From Granulicella aggregans (GTDB lineage: Bacteria > Acidobacteriota > Terriglobia > Terriglobales > Acidobacteriaceae): a stretch of DNA of 64,000 nt. Both the position numbers and the translations under genes were made by a program. Below, one piece after another: positions 1 through 11,070 of the stretch. The stretch is from positions 620,001-684,000 of the forward strand of contig NZ_JAGSYE010000001.1 in assembly GCF_025685565.1 (NCBI RefSeq), written 5' to 3'. The notes beneath the pieces were generated by a model. It worked only from the letters and a program-made list of their open reading frames with translations, made no database searches and was not told the DNA's origin. Position 1 is the stretch's first letter. Each line of letters starts with the position of its first letter.

Positions 1-947
1 GCGTAGAGCGCGTTTTCGGGCTCTTTCTGTAGCAGGTCGGAGAATGTCACGACCGCCTCTGGATAGTGCTGCCCGCCAAACTGCGCGATGCCTTTCGCAA
101 CCTCAAAGTGCTTGCTTGCGGGATAACGCGAAGTGCCAAAGTCAGCCATGGTCACGGCTTCGTCCCAGGTCCAATGCCGCATCAGTTCAAGCGTAAGCGC
201 ATAGAGATTGGCATCGCTGGGGTTCGACTTTGCCGCCGCTTGATAATGCGCAATGGCCTGTTGAAACTCGCCCAGCTTCTCCTCGATGTCCCCGGCGAGG
301 GCGTCCGTCTGGTCGTTGGACTCCGTCGCCGGAATGCGGTCGATCGCGGCTTTGGCTTCCTTCAGCGAACCCGAGTCAAACAATGCCAGCGCTAGGTTGT
401 ATTCCACCGAAGCGTCCGCAGGCTGCAGCGCTGCGGCAGCGGCAAAGGCCTTCGCGGCTTCCACGGGTTGAGCTTTGAGCATAAGGGCCTGGCCGAGGTT
501 CGACTGTGTTGCTGCGTTCTTGGGATCGAGTCTGAGCGCGGACCTTAGCTCCGGAATCGCCGCGTCCGGCTTACTCAACTTCAGATAAGCGGCACCCAGA
601 TTCGCATGGGCGATGGCCGCATGAGGAGCGACTGCGCAGGCTCGTCGCAGGTAAGGCAATGCCGCGGTCGTGCGGTCGCTCTCCGCATACAGGCTACCCA
701 GGGCCTCATTGGCCTGATAGTTCGCGGGGAAGCGTGCGGTCAGGTCTGCAAGTAAAGGTTCGGAGGTCTTGAGGTCACCCTGGTCGTATGCGTCGAGAGC
801 GCGCTTCAATATCGCCTGGTCGGCGGCAGACAAGGGACGCTTTGCGGAAGATTGAGCCGAAACCCTGGGATTCAGGGGAAGCGCGAAGAGGACGATTGCC
901 AGGAACCTTGAGGCCCTCAAAGAAACGCGAATTTGAGGTCGAGACAT
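1..947 (-). CDS. TPR-repeat secreted protein, C-terminus cut by window edge
   Basis: The frame is open from the ATG at 947 down to base 1 without a stop, so at least 315 residues are present and the C-terminus lies outside. The first about 31 residues form a signal peptide (MSRPQIRV then a hydrophobic stretch, ending near VSAQ). The rest is helical repeats with TPR spacing: A/L-rich 34-residue units such as ANYQANEALGSLYAESDRTT and AAIAHANLGAAYLKLSKPDA. TPRs mediate protein-protein contacts, so a periplasmic scaffold role is inferred. An AAGGA site precedes the start. It follows the TonB receptor on the same strand after 79 bases with a hairpin between, so the two may be cotranscribed. No enzymatic domain is visible. 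Confidence 0.8.
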   Translation of the reverse strand, partial: MSRPQIRVSLRASRFLAIVLFALPLNPRVSAQSSAKRPLSAADQAILKRALDAYDQGDLKTSEPLLADLTARFPANYQANEALGSLYAESDRTTAALPYLRRACAVAPHAAIAHANLGAAYLKLSKPDAAIPELRSALRLDPKNAATQSNLGQALMLKAQPVEAAKAFAAAAALQPADASVEYNLALALFDSGSLKEAKAAIDRIPATESNDQTDALAGDIEEKLGEFQQAIAHYQAAAKSNPSDANLYALTLELMRHWTWDEAVTMADFGTSRYPASKHFEVAKGIAQFGGQHYPEAVVTFSDLLQKEPENALY

Positions 948-961
948 AGATAAAAGTCCTT

Positions 962-995
962 GGCGGATGCGCCCCGTTAAGGAGACGCATCCGCC
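962..995 (-). other. intergenic hairpin between TonB receptor and TPR gene
   Basis: Two perfect 10-base arms, GGCGGATGCG (962-971) and CGCATCCGCC (986-995), surround a 14-base loop. It lies after the TonB receptor stop and directly before the TPR gene's ribosome binding site. On the minus strand a short T run (ACTTTTATCT) follows. It could be a partial terminator or an mRNA stabiliser that lowers TPR gene expression relative to the receptor. Confidence 0.5.
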
Positions 996-1026
996 TTGGA
1001 TTCTAGTGCAGTGGATTGGTGATCGC

Positions 1027-4000
1027 CTAGAAGGTGTACTTCAGAGCGAATTGGAAGTAGCGCGAGTCAGGGGCATTCGCAGCGAAGACACGAGCGCTAG
1101 TGATCTGACCGCCATTACCAGAGATGCCCGTGTTGCTGGGCGTACCGTAGCCGGGTGTGTTGAGAGCGTTGAAGATGTCCGCGCGGAACTGGAGGCTCTG
1201 TTCGCGGAAGGTTGGGAAAGACTTGAAGAGAGAAGCATCGACGCGTTCGTATCCCGGAGCAGTCGTCTGGCCACGGTTGCTGCCGACATAAGGCAGGGCC
1301 GCCGCACCAGAAACGGTGTTCGGGATGAGTTGCGTGGTGCCAGGGTAGAAGTTGGTCGTATAGCCGATGTTATCCGGCAGTGGGTTTGCGAAGGCGCAGG
1401 GGTTATACCAGTTGATGACCGTCCGCACCTTGGTGGGACAGGCAATGCCGGGGTTGGAAGCGTTGGGGCTGCCACCACCACTGAAGGGATCGCCAACTCG
1501 GTTGGCGTTAGCCGATGCGCCGCTGGGACTGTTGATGCTATTCGTTCCGATGGTAATGGGCTGACCCGTCTCCGCTCGGAAGACGAAGCTGCTCGACCAA
1601 CCCCCGATTGCGTAGTCGGCAATCTTTCCACTGTTGTTGAAGTACTTGCGTCCCTTACCGACAGGAAGCTCATAGTTGCCGTTGATGGTGAGACGATGGC
1701 GGACATCAAAACCAGACGGACCATAATCTCCCCTCCAGCCAAGGATGTTGATGCCACGGTCGCCCTGGTCGCCCGTGGTACCAAGCGGGGTGTCCGCATT
1801 GTCCAGCGACTTCCCGTAGGTGTAGGTCGTGAGGAAGCTGAGGCCATTGGTCAAGCGCTTTTCGAGCTTGGCCTGCAGCGAGTTGTAGTTGGAGGCAGCG
1901 TCATAGGCGGTGTACGAGAAGTTGACGTGCGGGAAGGGTTCGAGCGGATTGGTATGGTCGCCGTTCGCATCGGTGTAGCCGCTGAAGTCGTGTGGCGCCA
2001 GCGCGGTCTGGCCGTTGGCGTTGGGAAATGACTGCAGGTGATGGGAGACCGCACCGACATACCCGATCGACCCGACCAGCGAATTGCTGATACCGTACTC
2101 CACCGTTAGGTTGTACTGCTGGCTATAAGGCGTGCGGATCTTCGCTTCCCCACCGCGCAGCGTGGGCTGTGCGGGAGCCGTGAGCAAGCCGGTAGGCGAG
2201 TTCAACAGAGCGCTGAATCCATTCTCGAGGGTAAAGCCGTTGTTGGTGCAAGAGGTCTGCGTGCAGCTTGATGCGCTGTAGGTTGAGTCGAACTCGAACG
2301 GGAAGTTTTCGCCGAAGTTCGGGTAATAGCCGACGCTTTCGAGACCGCCGAAGAAGATACCGTATCCGCCGTGGACTACAGCTTTGTCAGTCGCCTTGTA
2401 GGCAAATCCGACACGAGGCGCCACGTTTGTCTTCTGCGGCTGTTCGAGATAGCGATTGCTTACATACTTGATGGTGATGCCATCCTCGGCGAGCAGATTG
2501 ACGAACTTGCTCGGAATCGTCACCTTGCCCTGTTGGCTGATTGGAATACGGTACTCACCCGTGCTGGCGCTGGCGACAAACGGGCTGGTTGGAATGAAAG
2601 CAGCCTGGTTATCGTGACGCTCAAGATACGGCGTGGAGTAATCGTAGCGAGCACCGTAGTTGACGGTGAGGCGCTGGCTGACCTTCCAGTCGTCCTGAGC
2701 ATAGAAGGAGCGATTGAAGCGAAGGTCATCTGAAGTGAAGATGTTGGAGACAGCCGTACTATTCTGGTTATTTGTCAGGAAGTCGGCGATGCCATAACCC
2801 GTATTTGGAATAGTCTGTCCGGCTTGATTGAAACCGGTGGTATAAGTTCCGGTGAAGTTATAGGTACCGCGGGGTTGGGTGGGCTGAGACGTCGAGAACC
2901 GAATGCGCTGGATGTTGATACCGGTCTTGAAGGTGTGATTTCCCCAAACCTTAGTGACGTTGTCGAGAATCTGATAGACGTTTTCATACTCGTTCGTTGC
3001 GTAAAACTGAGGCGAACCGAAGACGGACAGACCGCCCACGTTGATGTACGGCAGACCGCCATTGTTCGGAGCATACGGCACGCCACCAAGTCCAAGACTA
3101 GAGGCGAGTGTAGGGTTGTTGGCGTTCTCGTGCAGACCGTCGAAGTGGCCGTAGTTGTATCCAAAACGAAACTCGTTCGTGAGCGTCGGAGTGAAGATGT
3201 GGGTCTCGCTTCCGGCAAAGTTTTCGCCCAACTGAACGACCTGGCCAGTATCACCGAAGCCGCCACCATCCAGGATCGGCCCAAGAGGCGCCGGATGAGT
3301 TGCAGGTTCGTGGTTGTAGCTGTAGCGCCCGAATGCCTGATCCCTGGAACTGATATTCCAGTCCATACGGGTGTCCCACTGGAAGGTATTGTCCAGAGTG
3401 TTCGTCTGGCTGGTGAAGTTGCTATAGGTCTGCCCCGCAACGCCGATGTTCGGGCTCGGGAACAGGCTAAGTAGCTTGAGAGCGACCGGATCAAGCGTGA
3501 TGCCCGATTGGTCGAGCCGGTTACCGGCGATTGGCGTCGTTCCCGGCGCTGTTGGATTCGGCGCATAGAGCTGGATCGTATTGCCGTTGACCAGCGCAGG
3601 ATTGAGTAGTTCGCTGAAGTTTCCCGTGCGTTCAAGCGCCGTCGGGACGGTAAGCCCGGAGTGCGTCTCGCCGAAGACGATACGGTTCGCCTCCACGTCG
3701 CCGAAGAAGAACAGCTTGTCCTTGATGATTGGCAGACCGAGCGTGGCACCGAACTGGTTTTGGCGATACTCAGCGATGGGCGAAGAGCCCTGGAAGAACT
3801 CGCGCACGTCGAAGGCGTCGTTACGAATGTATTCCCAGGCAGATCCGTGGATGTGGTTGGTACCGGACTTAATGGAAGCGTTTACAACAGCGCCCGCAGA
3901 ATGGCCGAACTCTGAGCTGTAGGCTCCGGTCTGTACTTTGAACTCCGCCAGAGCATCCGGCGGAGGACGTACGACGTAGCTGGCACCGTTGAAGAAGTCG

Positions 4001-4635
4001 ACCACGTTTACGTTGTTGTCGACGCCGTCCATGATGTAGTTGTTCTGCTCTGCGCGCTGACCGTTGGCGTTGAAGTCACCGCCCTTTTGGCCACGGGCTC
4101 CGTTTGCGGGAGCGACGCCGGCAGTGAGTTGCGCGATGAAGACCCAGTTACGGCCGTTGAGCGGGGTGTCGTTGATTGTCTTCGATTCGATGACTTGGCC
4201 AGTCGAACCTTCTTCCGTCTGCAGCAGGGGCGGAGCAGAAGTTACTGTTACGGTCTCGGTTGTCGCTCCGCTCTTCAGTTGGATTTGCAGGGCGATGCGG
4301 TCCTGAACGTGCAAGGCAACGTTTTCCTGCGTTGTCGTCTCAAAGCCGGAGGCTGAGGCGGAAACAGTATAGGTACCGATCTTCAACGGCGAGAAGACGA
4401 AGACGCCGCTTGCATCGGTCGTTCCCTTCAAAGTGAGACCCGTTTCCGTGCTGCTTACCGTCACCGCCGCGTTTGGAACTACCGCGCCGGTGGAATCCGT
4501 TACTGTTCCGGTGATTGCGCCCTGATCGGCCTGCGAGAACGCCGGCTGGGCCGCAAAGATCGCCACGCAGAGGCATAAAGCCATCTGCACAAACTTGCGT
4601 AGTCTCCCAAAGGTCGTGCTGTTGCTCTTTATCAT
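1027..4635 (-). CDS. Oar-like TonB-dependent receptor with carboxypeptidase-regulatory domain
   Basis: A 1202-residue outer-membrane protein. I chose the ATG at 4635 because AAGGAAG precedes it by 7 bases and a signal peptide follows (MIKSNSTTF, hydrophobic core, AAQPAFSQ); the longer frame to 4818 has no such support. About residues 38-120 form a carboxypeptidase-regulatory-like beta domain (GAITGTVTDSTGAVVPNA), then a TonB plug (NGRNW, YIMDGVDNNV) and a large beta-barrel ending in aromatic KYTF, as barrel proteins do. This family is greatly expanded in Acidobacteria and is thought to import glycans or other large ligands with TonB/ExbBD energy; the substrate here is unknown. The TPR gene follows on the same strand. 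Confidence 0.9.
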   Translation of the reverse strand: MIKSNSTTFGRLRKFVQMALCLCVAIFAAQPAFSQADQGAITGTVTDSTGAVVPNAAVTVSSTETGLTLKGTTDASGVFVFSPLKIGTYTVSASASGFETTTQENVALHVQDRIALQIQLKSGATTETVTVTSAPPLLQTEEGSTGQVIESKTINDTPLNGRNWVFIAQLTAGVAPANGARGQKGGDFNANGQRAEQNNYIMDGVDNNVNVVDFFNGASYVVRPPPDALAEFKVQTGAYSSEFGHSAGAVVNASIKSGTNHIHGSAWEYIRNDAFDVREFFQGSSPIAEYRQNQFGATLGLPIIKDKLFFFGDVEANRIVFGETHSGLTVPTALERTGNFSELLNPALVNGNTIQLYAPNPTAPGTTPIAGNRLDQSGITLDPVALKLLSLFPSPNIGVAGQTYSNFTSQTNTLDNTFQWDTRMDWNISSRDQAFGRYSYNHEPATHPAPLGPILDGGGFGDTGQVVQLGENFAGSETHIFTPTLTNEFRFGYNYGHFDGLHENANNPTLASSLGLGGVPYAPNNGGLPYINVGGLSVFGSPQFYATNEYENVYQILDNVTKVWGNHTFKTGINIQRIRFSTSQPTQPRGTYNFTGTYTTGFNQAGQTIPNTGYGIADFLTNNQNSTAVSNIFTSDDLRFNRSFYAQDDWKVSQRLTVNYGARYDYSTPYLERHDNQAAFIPTSPFVASASTGEYRIPISQQGKVTIPSKFVNLLAEDGITIKYVSNRYLEQPQKTNVAPRVGFAYKATDKAVVHGGYGIFFGGLESVGYYPNFGENFPFEFDSTYSASSCTQTSCTNNGFTLENGFSALLNSPTGLLTAPAQPTLRGGEAKIRTPYSQQYNLTVEYGISNSLVGSIGYVGAVSHHLQSFPNANGQTALAPHDFSGYTDANGDHTNPLEPFPHVNFSYTAYDAASNYNSLQAKLEKRLTNGLSFLTTYTYGKSLDNADTPLGTTGDQGDRGINILGWRGDYGPSGFDVRHRLTINGNYELPVGKGRKYFNNSGKIADYAIGGWSSSFVFRAETGQPITIGTNSINSPSGASANANRVGDPFSGGGSPNASNPGIACPTKVRTVINWYNPCAFANPLPDNIGYTTNFYPGTTQLIPNTVSGAAALPYVGSNRGQTTAPGYERVDASLFKSFPTFREQSLQFRADIFNALNTPGYGTPSNTGISGNGGQITSARVFAANAPDSRYFQFALKYTF

Positions 4636-4786
4636 TTTGATTCTTCCTTGTTGTCGGACATCTGTGGTTGAAGCATTTCCGTCGGATCGCATCCCTGCTC
4701 TTTGTCTCTGCAGTGCCCGGGCGCAAATCTTGAGCGAGCCGAGGCTTACAGCCGATTTTGACGGAACTTTTCCAAGCAGGCCGAAC

Positions 4787-4814
4787 CGTATTCCTGTTCG
4801 CAGTTCGCTGTCAA
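4787..4814 (-). promoter_or_regulatory. candidate sigma70-type promoter for TonB receptor
   Basis: On the minus strand TTGACA (4809-4814) and AATACG (4787-4792) are 16 bases apart, about 150 bases ahead of the receptor ATG. The -35 matches consensus; the -10 is poor. The rest of the divergent gap 4636-5069 holds a 12-base palindrome GATATCGATATC (4827-4838) and no gene I can support. Confidence 0.3.
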
Positions 4815-5069
4815 GCAACTTTTGTAGATATCGATATCAATTGACTTTTTTGCAATGTAACTGGTTTCATTTCGGGTCTTCCAGCTTGCGCGTACATCGA
4901 AAAGCTCACTGCCGGCATCGAATACGCAAGGTCACGAAGTGTAGCTTCAAGCCTTCGCGACACCCCGACGATTCGCCCTGAGATCAGCTATCCTGCGTTA
5001 CCAACTCTTTTACAACTTGCTTCTACGGCACGACCCGGCTCTACCATCTGACTCACTCGAGGACACTCC

Positions 5070-5924
5070 TTGTTCGAAACGGCGTACCGAAAGACCTTCA
5101 CCGCCATCCACTTCAGCCTTAGCTCCGTGGTCGCCGTATCTGTAGCGCTTTCTCTTTGCACGCCTGGAAGGGGCCAGTCCACCAGTTCGCCACACCTCGT
5201 GCAGACAAATCTCTACCGGACTGAAGGTCTGGCGGAGCTTCCAGAGGCGCCTGCACCTCAGGGCGAACTCGCTATCGGCTCTTCCTCCAGCTTTGGCGAA
5301 GGCGAAGCAGAGTCTGCGGGTGCACCCGCACGTACTCCCAGGTTCGCGCCTAAGCCTCTTGCGCCGCTCTATGACAAATACATTGAACCCAGCCAGCGCG
5401 CGCAGCCGTTGACCGGCTTGACGCGGAAGTTGCTCTTCGGCGCAGACCAGATCATCTCGCCTTACTTCTTCGTCGCCGTCGTGGGCTCAGCTTCGTACGA
5501 GCAGGCAGCGAATGGGAGTCCAAACTACGGCACCAACGGCGGAGCCTACGGCCAGCGCCTCGGAGCCGCCGCAATCCGAGACGCGTCTCAGTCCATCTTC
5601 ACCGACGGCCTAATGCCCGCAGTCTTCCACCAGGATCCCCGCTACTACGTCAGGGGCAAGAGCCACAACGCCTTTTTCCGTGGAACCTACGCCGTGTCGC
5701 GCGTCTTCATCACCCGCACCGACGGCGGGGCCAACGCGCCAAACTACTCGCTCTTTGCAGGACATGCTGCGACAGCCATCCTCCAGAATGCCTACTATCC
5801 GGATGTGAACCACGGCGCGGAAGAGACGGCCAAGGGCTTCGCCGGCTCCTTCGCGGGCGCTGCCCTGAGCAACACCGTACGCGAGTTCTTCCCTGACCTG
5901 CTGCATCTGGTGCATCTCGAATAG
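5070..5924 (+). CDS. secreted protein of unknown function
   Basis: A 284-residue protein. The start is TTG at 5070, with GAGGA about 7 bases upstream; no ATG fits better. Residues 1-36 look like a signal peptide (AVSVALSLCTPGRGQ). A Pro/Ala/Gly-rich linker covers about 55-100. The C-terminal half has a conserved look: GADQIISPYFFVAVVGSASYEQAA, HQDPRYY, YAVSRVFITRTDGG. Hydrophobic and glycine-rich stretches suggest an envelope-associated protein. I do not recognise a named family; similar proteins seem common in Acidobacteria. It is divergent from the TonB receptor, leaving room for shared control between them. Confidence 0.7.
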   Translation: MFETAYRKTFTAIHFSLSSVVAVSVALSLCTPGRGQSTSSPHLVQTNLYRTEGLAELPEAPAPQGELAIGSSSSFGEGEAESAGAPARTPRFAPKPLAPLYDKYIEPSQRAQPLTGLTRKLLFGADQIISPYFFVAVVGSASYEQAANGSPNYGTNGGAYGQRLGAAAIRDASQSIFTDGLMPAVFHQDPRYYVRGKSHNAFFRGTYAVSRVFITRTDGGANAPNYSLFAGHAATAILQNAYYPDVNHGAEETAKGFAGSFAGAALSNTVREFFPDLLHLVHLE

Positions 5925-6270
5925 CTTCAACGGTTTCGGCCCAGTCGCCATCCGTCGGCGTCCGTCCACAACCTATGTCGTTTTGCCGCCGAAATCGACG
6001 CTGCAGATTAACCCGCTCCTTGCGCACTTTAATGCAGAATCTTGCAGCCCAGCCTTAATTGCTTCCGATGGACGTTGCCCCTACGTAGGCTAGGGCTTGT
6101 GATATTGCGGGAAGATGTAATAGATAGAACCACATTGCCCACTCCCGCATCTATTTGCGGTGCCCTAGAGTTAAAGAGATGCTCCCGAAATTGAACGGCA
6201 TCATCCGAGCCCGTTGTTTCAGAGCCGCAAGCTTCACACTATAAAGATCCACACGGAGACAGAGACAAAC

Positions 6271-8376
<2,106 letters not shown>

Positions 8377-8433
8377 GCATTGCATGCAGCAGACGCGCTT
8401 CGCGCGAAACCCTGAACTACAGCAACAAATACG

Positions 8434-8465
8434 AAGGCCGCCAGCAATGGCGGCCTTTGTCTTCT
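8434..8465 (+). terminator. intrinsic terminator after radical SAM gene
   Basis: Perfect 10-base arms AAGGCCGCCA (8434-8443) and TGGCGGCCTT (8448-8457) with a GCAA tetraloop, followed by TTGTCTTCTT. It lies 58 bases after the stop. Confidence 0.85.
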
Positions 8466-8552
8466 TAGTAGTAGTAGAAAAGCGGTCGGGACATCTTGTA
8501 CGCTTCCTGCCGAAGAGATAGATTCATCTCATCGCCCAATCTGGAGTTCGAA

Positions 8553-9854
8553 ATGGGGTTCGGCTTTCGCAAGACCTTTAGCTCGGGCCCGTTCCGGTTC
8601 ACAGCTTCGCCGAGCGGTTTTAGCAGCTCCGTCGGTGTGCCCGGCGCCCGCCTCAGTTCGGGACCACGAGGCACGTTTGTAACCGTGTCCTCACATGGAG
8701 CCTATTACCGGCACAGAATTGACGCTCCTAAGAGGAAGGTAGATTCTGGCCCGCCCAGTCGCCCAGCGATAGATCAAGACGTGATCGACTCGGTCTTTCA
8801 AGTCCCTCTTGCCGAACTGATTGCGTCCAATCAAAGCGATGTGGTTGATAAGCTGAATGCGAATGTTGGAGCGACAAACCCGGCTGTCTTCGTATTCATT
8901 CTTTCCGGATTTTCACTCCTAGTCGCAGTGACTTTTCCGACTCTTGGTGCTTTATTATCCATTCTGCTGCTTCTCAGCGGAATCGTTGTTTATAAGCGCT
9001 TCAAAGACTCTCACACCCTGCACATCCATTATTCGCTAGATGCGGTAGCGACGATCAACTTCAGCAAGACAGTGAAGGCGCTGGAATCTTTAGCATCTTG
9101 CTACAGAATTTGGACGCTAAACACGAGGACCGCATCCCACGACAGCAAGAGAAATGCCGGTGCGGGGCAATTAATTACCCGAAAAACAGCTGGCGTCGGA
9201 GTCTTTGCGACAGAAGGTTTCTCATCCTCACTTGCCTTCTCTTCGATCAAAGCTAACGATATGCTGCTGCACTTTCTTCCGGACCAAATTCTTCTCTTCG
9301 CCAATAATCGGTATGCCGCGATCCGATACGAAGACTTGAACGTGGACGCCATCTGCACTCGCTTTATCGAAACCGAAGGCGTACCGCCAGATAGCAAAAA
9401 AGTCGATACTACTTGGCGATTCGTGAATAAGAATGGTGGACCAGACAGAAGATTCAATAACAACACTCAAATCCCCGTCGTGCAATATGGGGAGGTCACA
9501 CTCTATACGGCCAGCGGACTACAGATAATTCTTCAAACTTCGAGCTACGAGAAAGGTGCCGCTTTCACAGCTCGCTTCAATGAGAATGATAAAGCCCGGG
9601 AGACTCGAGATACGCATAAAGCGCCAGATGACATGTCGGACGTTGAGTTACTACTTGACTGCTATAAGTTGCTTGGCATTGCCTATCCAGCTTCGCTGGA
9701 AGAGGTCTCAGCGGCTTACCGTCGACAGGCATCTCTCTACCATCCCGACAAATACGAACATCTGGCGCCTGAGATGAAGCATCTTGCTTCCATAAAGATG
9801 CAGCAGATCAATGCTGCTTATGAGCTGATGAAGTCCGAGATAGGATGCCGATAG
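8553..9854 (+). CDS. DUF4236 membrane protein with C-terminal DnaJ (J) domain
   Basis: A 433-residue protein. The ATG at 8553 (MGFGFRKTF) has GGAG upstream and matches how DUF4236 proteins begin. Residues 1-50 are DUF4236 (GFRKTFSSGPFRFTASPSG, SSGPRGTFVTVS). A hydrophobic hairpin follows (about 112-150, FVFILSGFSLLVAVTFPTLG) giving one or two membrane segments. The middle is unassigned. The last about 70 residues are a J domain (YKLLGI, AAYRRQASLYHPDK) with the HPD triad at 397-399, which in known J proteins stimulates DnaK ATPase. A membrane anchor that recruits Hsp70 is inferred. The gene is visibly AT-richer than its neighbours and lies next to toxin-antitoxin genes, so it may be acquired. 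Confidence 0.8.
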   Translation: MGFGFRKTFSSGPFRFTASPSGFSSSVGVPGARLSSGPRGTFVTVSSHGAYYRHRIDAPKRKVDSGPPSRPAIDQDVIDSVFQVPLAELIASNQSDVVDKLNANVGATNPAVFVFILSGFSLLVAVTFPTLGALLSILLLLSGIVVYKRFKDSHTLHIHYSLDAVATINFSKTVKALESLASCYRIWTLNTRTASHDSKRNAGAGQLITRKTAGVGVFATEGFSSSLAFSSIKANDMLLHFLPDQILLFANNRYAAIRYEDLNVDAICTRFIETEGVPPDSKKVDTTWRFVNKNGGPDRRFNNNTQIPVVQYGEVTLYTASGLQIILQTSSYEKGAAFTARFNENDKARETRDTHKAPDDMSDVELLLDCYKLLGIAYPASLEEVSAAYRRQASLYHPDKYEHLAPEMKHLASIKMQQINAAYELMKSEIGCR

Positions 9855-9855
9855 G

Positions 9856-10269
9856 TCAAAACTCCACCAACTCCACACCCAACCTCTCAAAGTGCTTCCG
9901 GTTCCGCGTCGCCACCTTCAATCCATGCACCCTCGCTGTTGCCGCGATATAGGCGTCGGTATTTTCTGGGTGGAACCCGGCCAAGTCCTTGCTGCCGAGC
10001 ATTCGTCCGCACAAATCTGCGATCTCGAGCGTCACGGGCAGAAGCCTGGCTTCGTATTTCACCAATACGAAGTCACTGAGCCACGCATCCAGGCCGCTTC
10101 TCTTTCTGCCTGCGGGCAGCCGTTCAATTCCCGTTCGAAGCTCCTGGATCGTGACGACGCTGATGTACGTCTCTTCGAGCACAATCGTTGCAAGCCAGCT
10201 TGCAACCTGAGCGTCTGGCACTGGTTTCGACCACTGCGAGACGACATCCGTGTCCAGCAGGCTAGCCAA
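9856..10269 (-). CDS. PIN-domain toxin (VapC-like), copy 1
   Basis: A 137-residue PIN ribonuclease-fold protein. Acidic residues fit the family: D6 in LLDTD, E43 in IQELRTG, D105 in NTDAYIAA; the last site is N rather than D in ATRNRKHF. The start is TTG at 10269, overlapping the antitoxin stop by 8 bases, so translation is coupled. VapC-type toxins are Mg-dependent RNases that cleave tRNA or rRNA and are held inactive by the partner antitoxin. It is clearly paralogous to the toxin at 10657-11070: same length and a near-identical C-terminus (KHFERLGVELVEF versus KHLEKLGVELVEF). Confidence 0.85.
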   Translation of the reverse strand: MASLLDTDVVSQWSKPVPDAQVASWLATIVLEETYISVVTIQELRTGIERLPAGRKRSGLDAWLSDFVLVKYEARLLPVTLEIADLCGRMLGSKDLAGFHPENTDAYIAATARVHGLKVATRNRKHFERLGVELVEF

Positions 10270-10534
10270 GGTCTACTGGCCTCGACTGCCAATCCCTTTC
10301 GGGAAGTTCAAGATCGAACCGGTCCTCAAACGAAGGCCGCAGCGCCTCCCACGCGCTAACGAACTTTTTCGGCTCGCTTTCGGCGGCTTTCACGGGCTCC
10401 TCCTGCTGATCTTGTTTCGCTGTAATGACGAACGTCCTGCCCTTTTGCCGGATCACCTGTGGGCCTTCATCCGCCGCCGCGTCCAGCAGCGCGCTGAATC
10501 TTGCTTCTGCGTCCACAGCTTGCCATGTTCCCAT
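10262..10534 (-). CDS. Phd/YefM-like antitoxin, copy 1
   Basis: A 90-residue protein beginning MGTWQAVDAEARFSALLD, which matches the Phd fold (sheet-helix A-x-x-x-F-S-x-L-L), then GPQVIRQKGRTFVI. The acidic/aromatic C-terminus (WEALRPSFEDRFDLELPER) would wrap the toxin. A GGAGGG site sits 4 bases before the ATG. Expected to bind its own promoter with the toxin; no clear dyad is seen upstream, unlike the second module. Confidence 0.85.
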   Translation of the reverse strand: MGTWQAVDAEARFSALLDAAADEGPQVIRQKGRTFVITAKQDQQEEPVKAAESEPKKFVSAWEALRPSFEDRFDLELPERDWQSRPVDLG

Positions 10535-10656
10535 CGCACCCTCCGGTTCAGCCGTTCAACTGCTTGCCGCCAACGATGGACGGAGCTTTGAATGGCATAG
10601 AGCCCGCATGCAGCCCAGCAACAGTTTAGCAACTCCGAAGCAAGGGTGAGTGCAAC

Positions 10657-11070
10657 TCAGAACTCCACCAACTCCACACCCAGCTTCTCTAAGTGCTTCC
10701 GGTTAAGCGTCGCCACCTGCAACCCATGCACCCGCGCCGTCGCCGCGATCAGGAAGTCTGTCAGATCGAGATTTAAACCAACTCTCTCCGCCTCAACCGA
10801 GAGCTGACCAGCTAAATCCGCGACCACCACATCCACAGGAAATATCCGCTTGCCGTATTCCACGGCAACCTCGGCTCCGAGCCAAACCTCCAACTCACGC
10901 CGCTTCCTGCCTTCGGGCAACTTCTCGGCTCCACGGCGAAGCTCCGCAAACGTAATGGCGCTCAGAAATGTTTCAGTCAGATCTACGGTTCCGAGCCAGG
11001 CGATCGCAGCACCCTGTGGCCTGTCCTTGGCAGTCTGAGAGATCACGCTGGTATCGAGAAGATATTTCAG
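10657..11070 (-). CDS. PIN-domain toxin (VapC-like), copy 2, CTG start
   Basis: From the first conventional start (GTG at 11046) only 129 residues are made and the first catalytic aspartate is lost. The frame is open upstream: CTG at 11070 gives LKYLLDTSV, placing the aspartate at position 6 and a total of 137 residues, the same as copy 1. GGAGAGG (11078-11084) lies exactly 7 bases before the CTG, and CTGA overlaps the antitoxin stop, the usual ATGA-style coupling. No ATG, GTG or TTG is available between the upstream in-frame stop and the aspartate. I infer a near-cognate CTG start. Other acidic residues are in FAELRRG and LTDFLIAATA. Confidence 0.8.
   Translation of the reverse strand: MKYLLDTSVISQTAKDRPQGAAIAWLGTVDLTETFLSAITFAELRRGAEKLPEGRKRRELEVWLGAEVAVEYGKRIFPVDVVVADLAGQLSVEAERVGLNLDLTDFLIAATARVHGLQVATLNRKHLEKLGVELVEF

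Noticed and set aside
967..2031. 354-codon frame opposite the first TonB receptor
   Set aside because: Lies entirely on the antisense of a well-supported barrel; no signal or motif.
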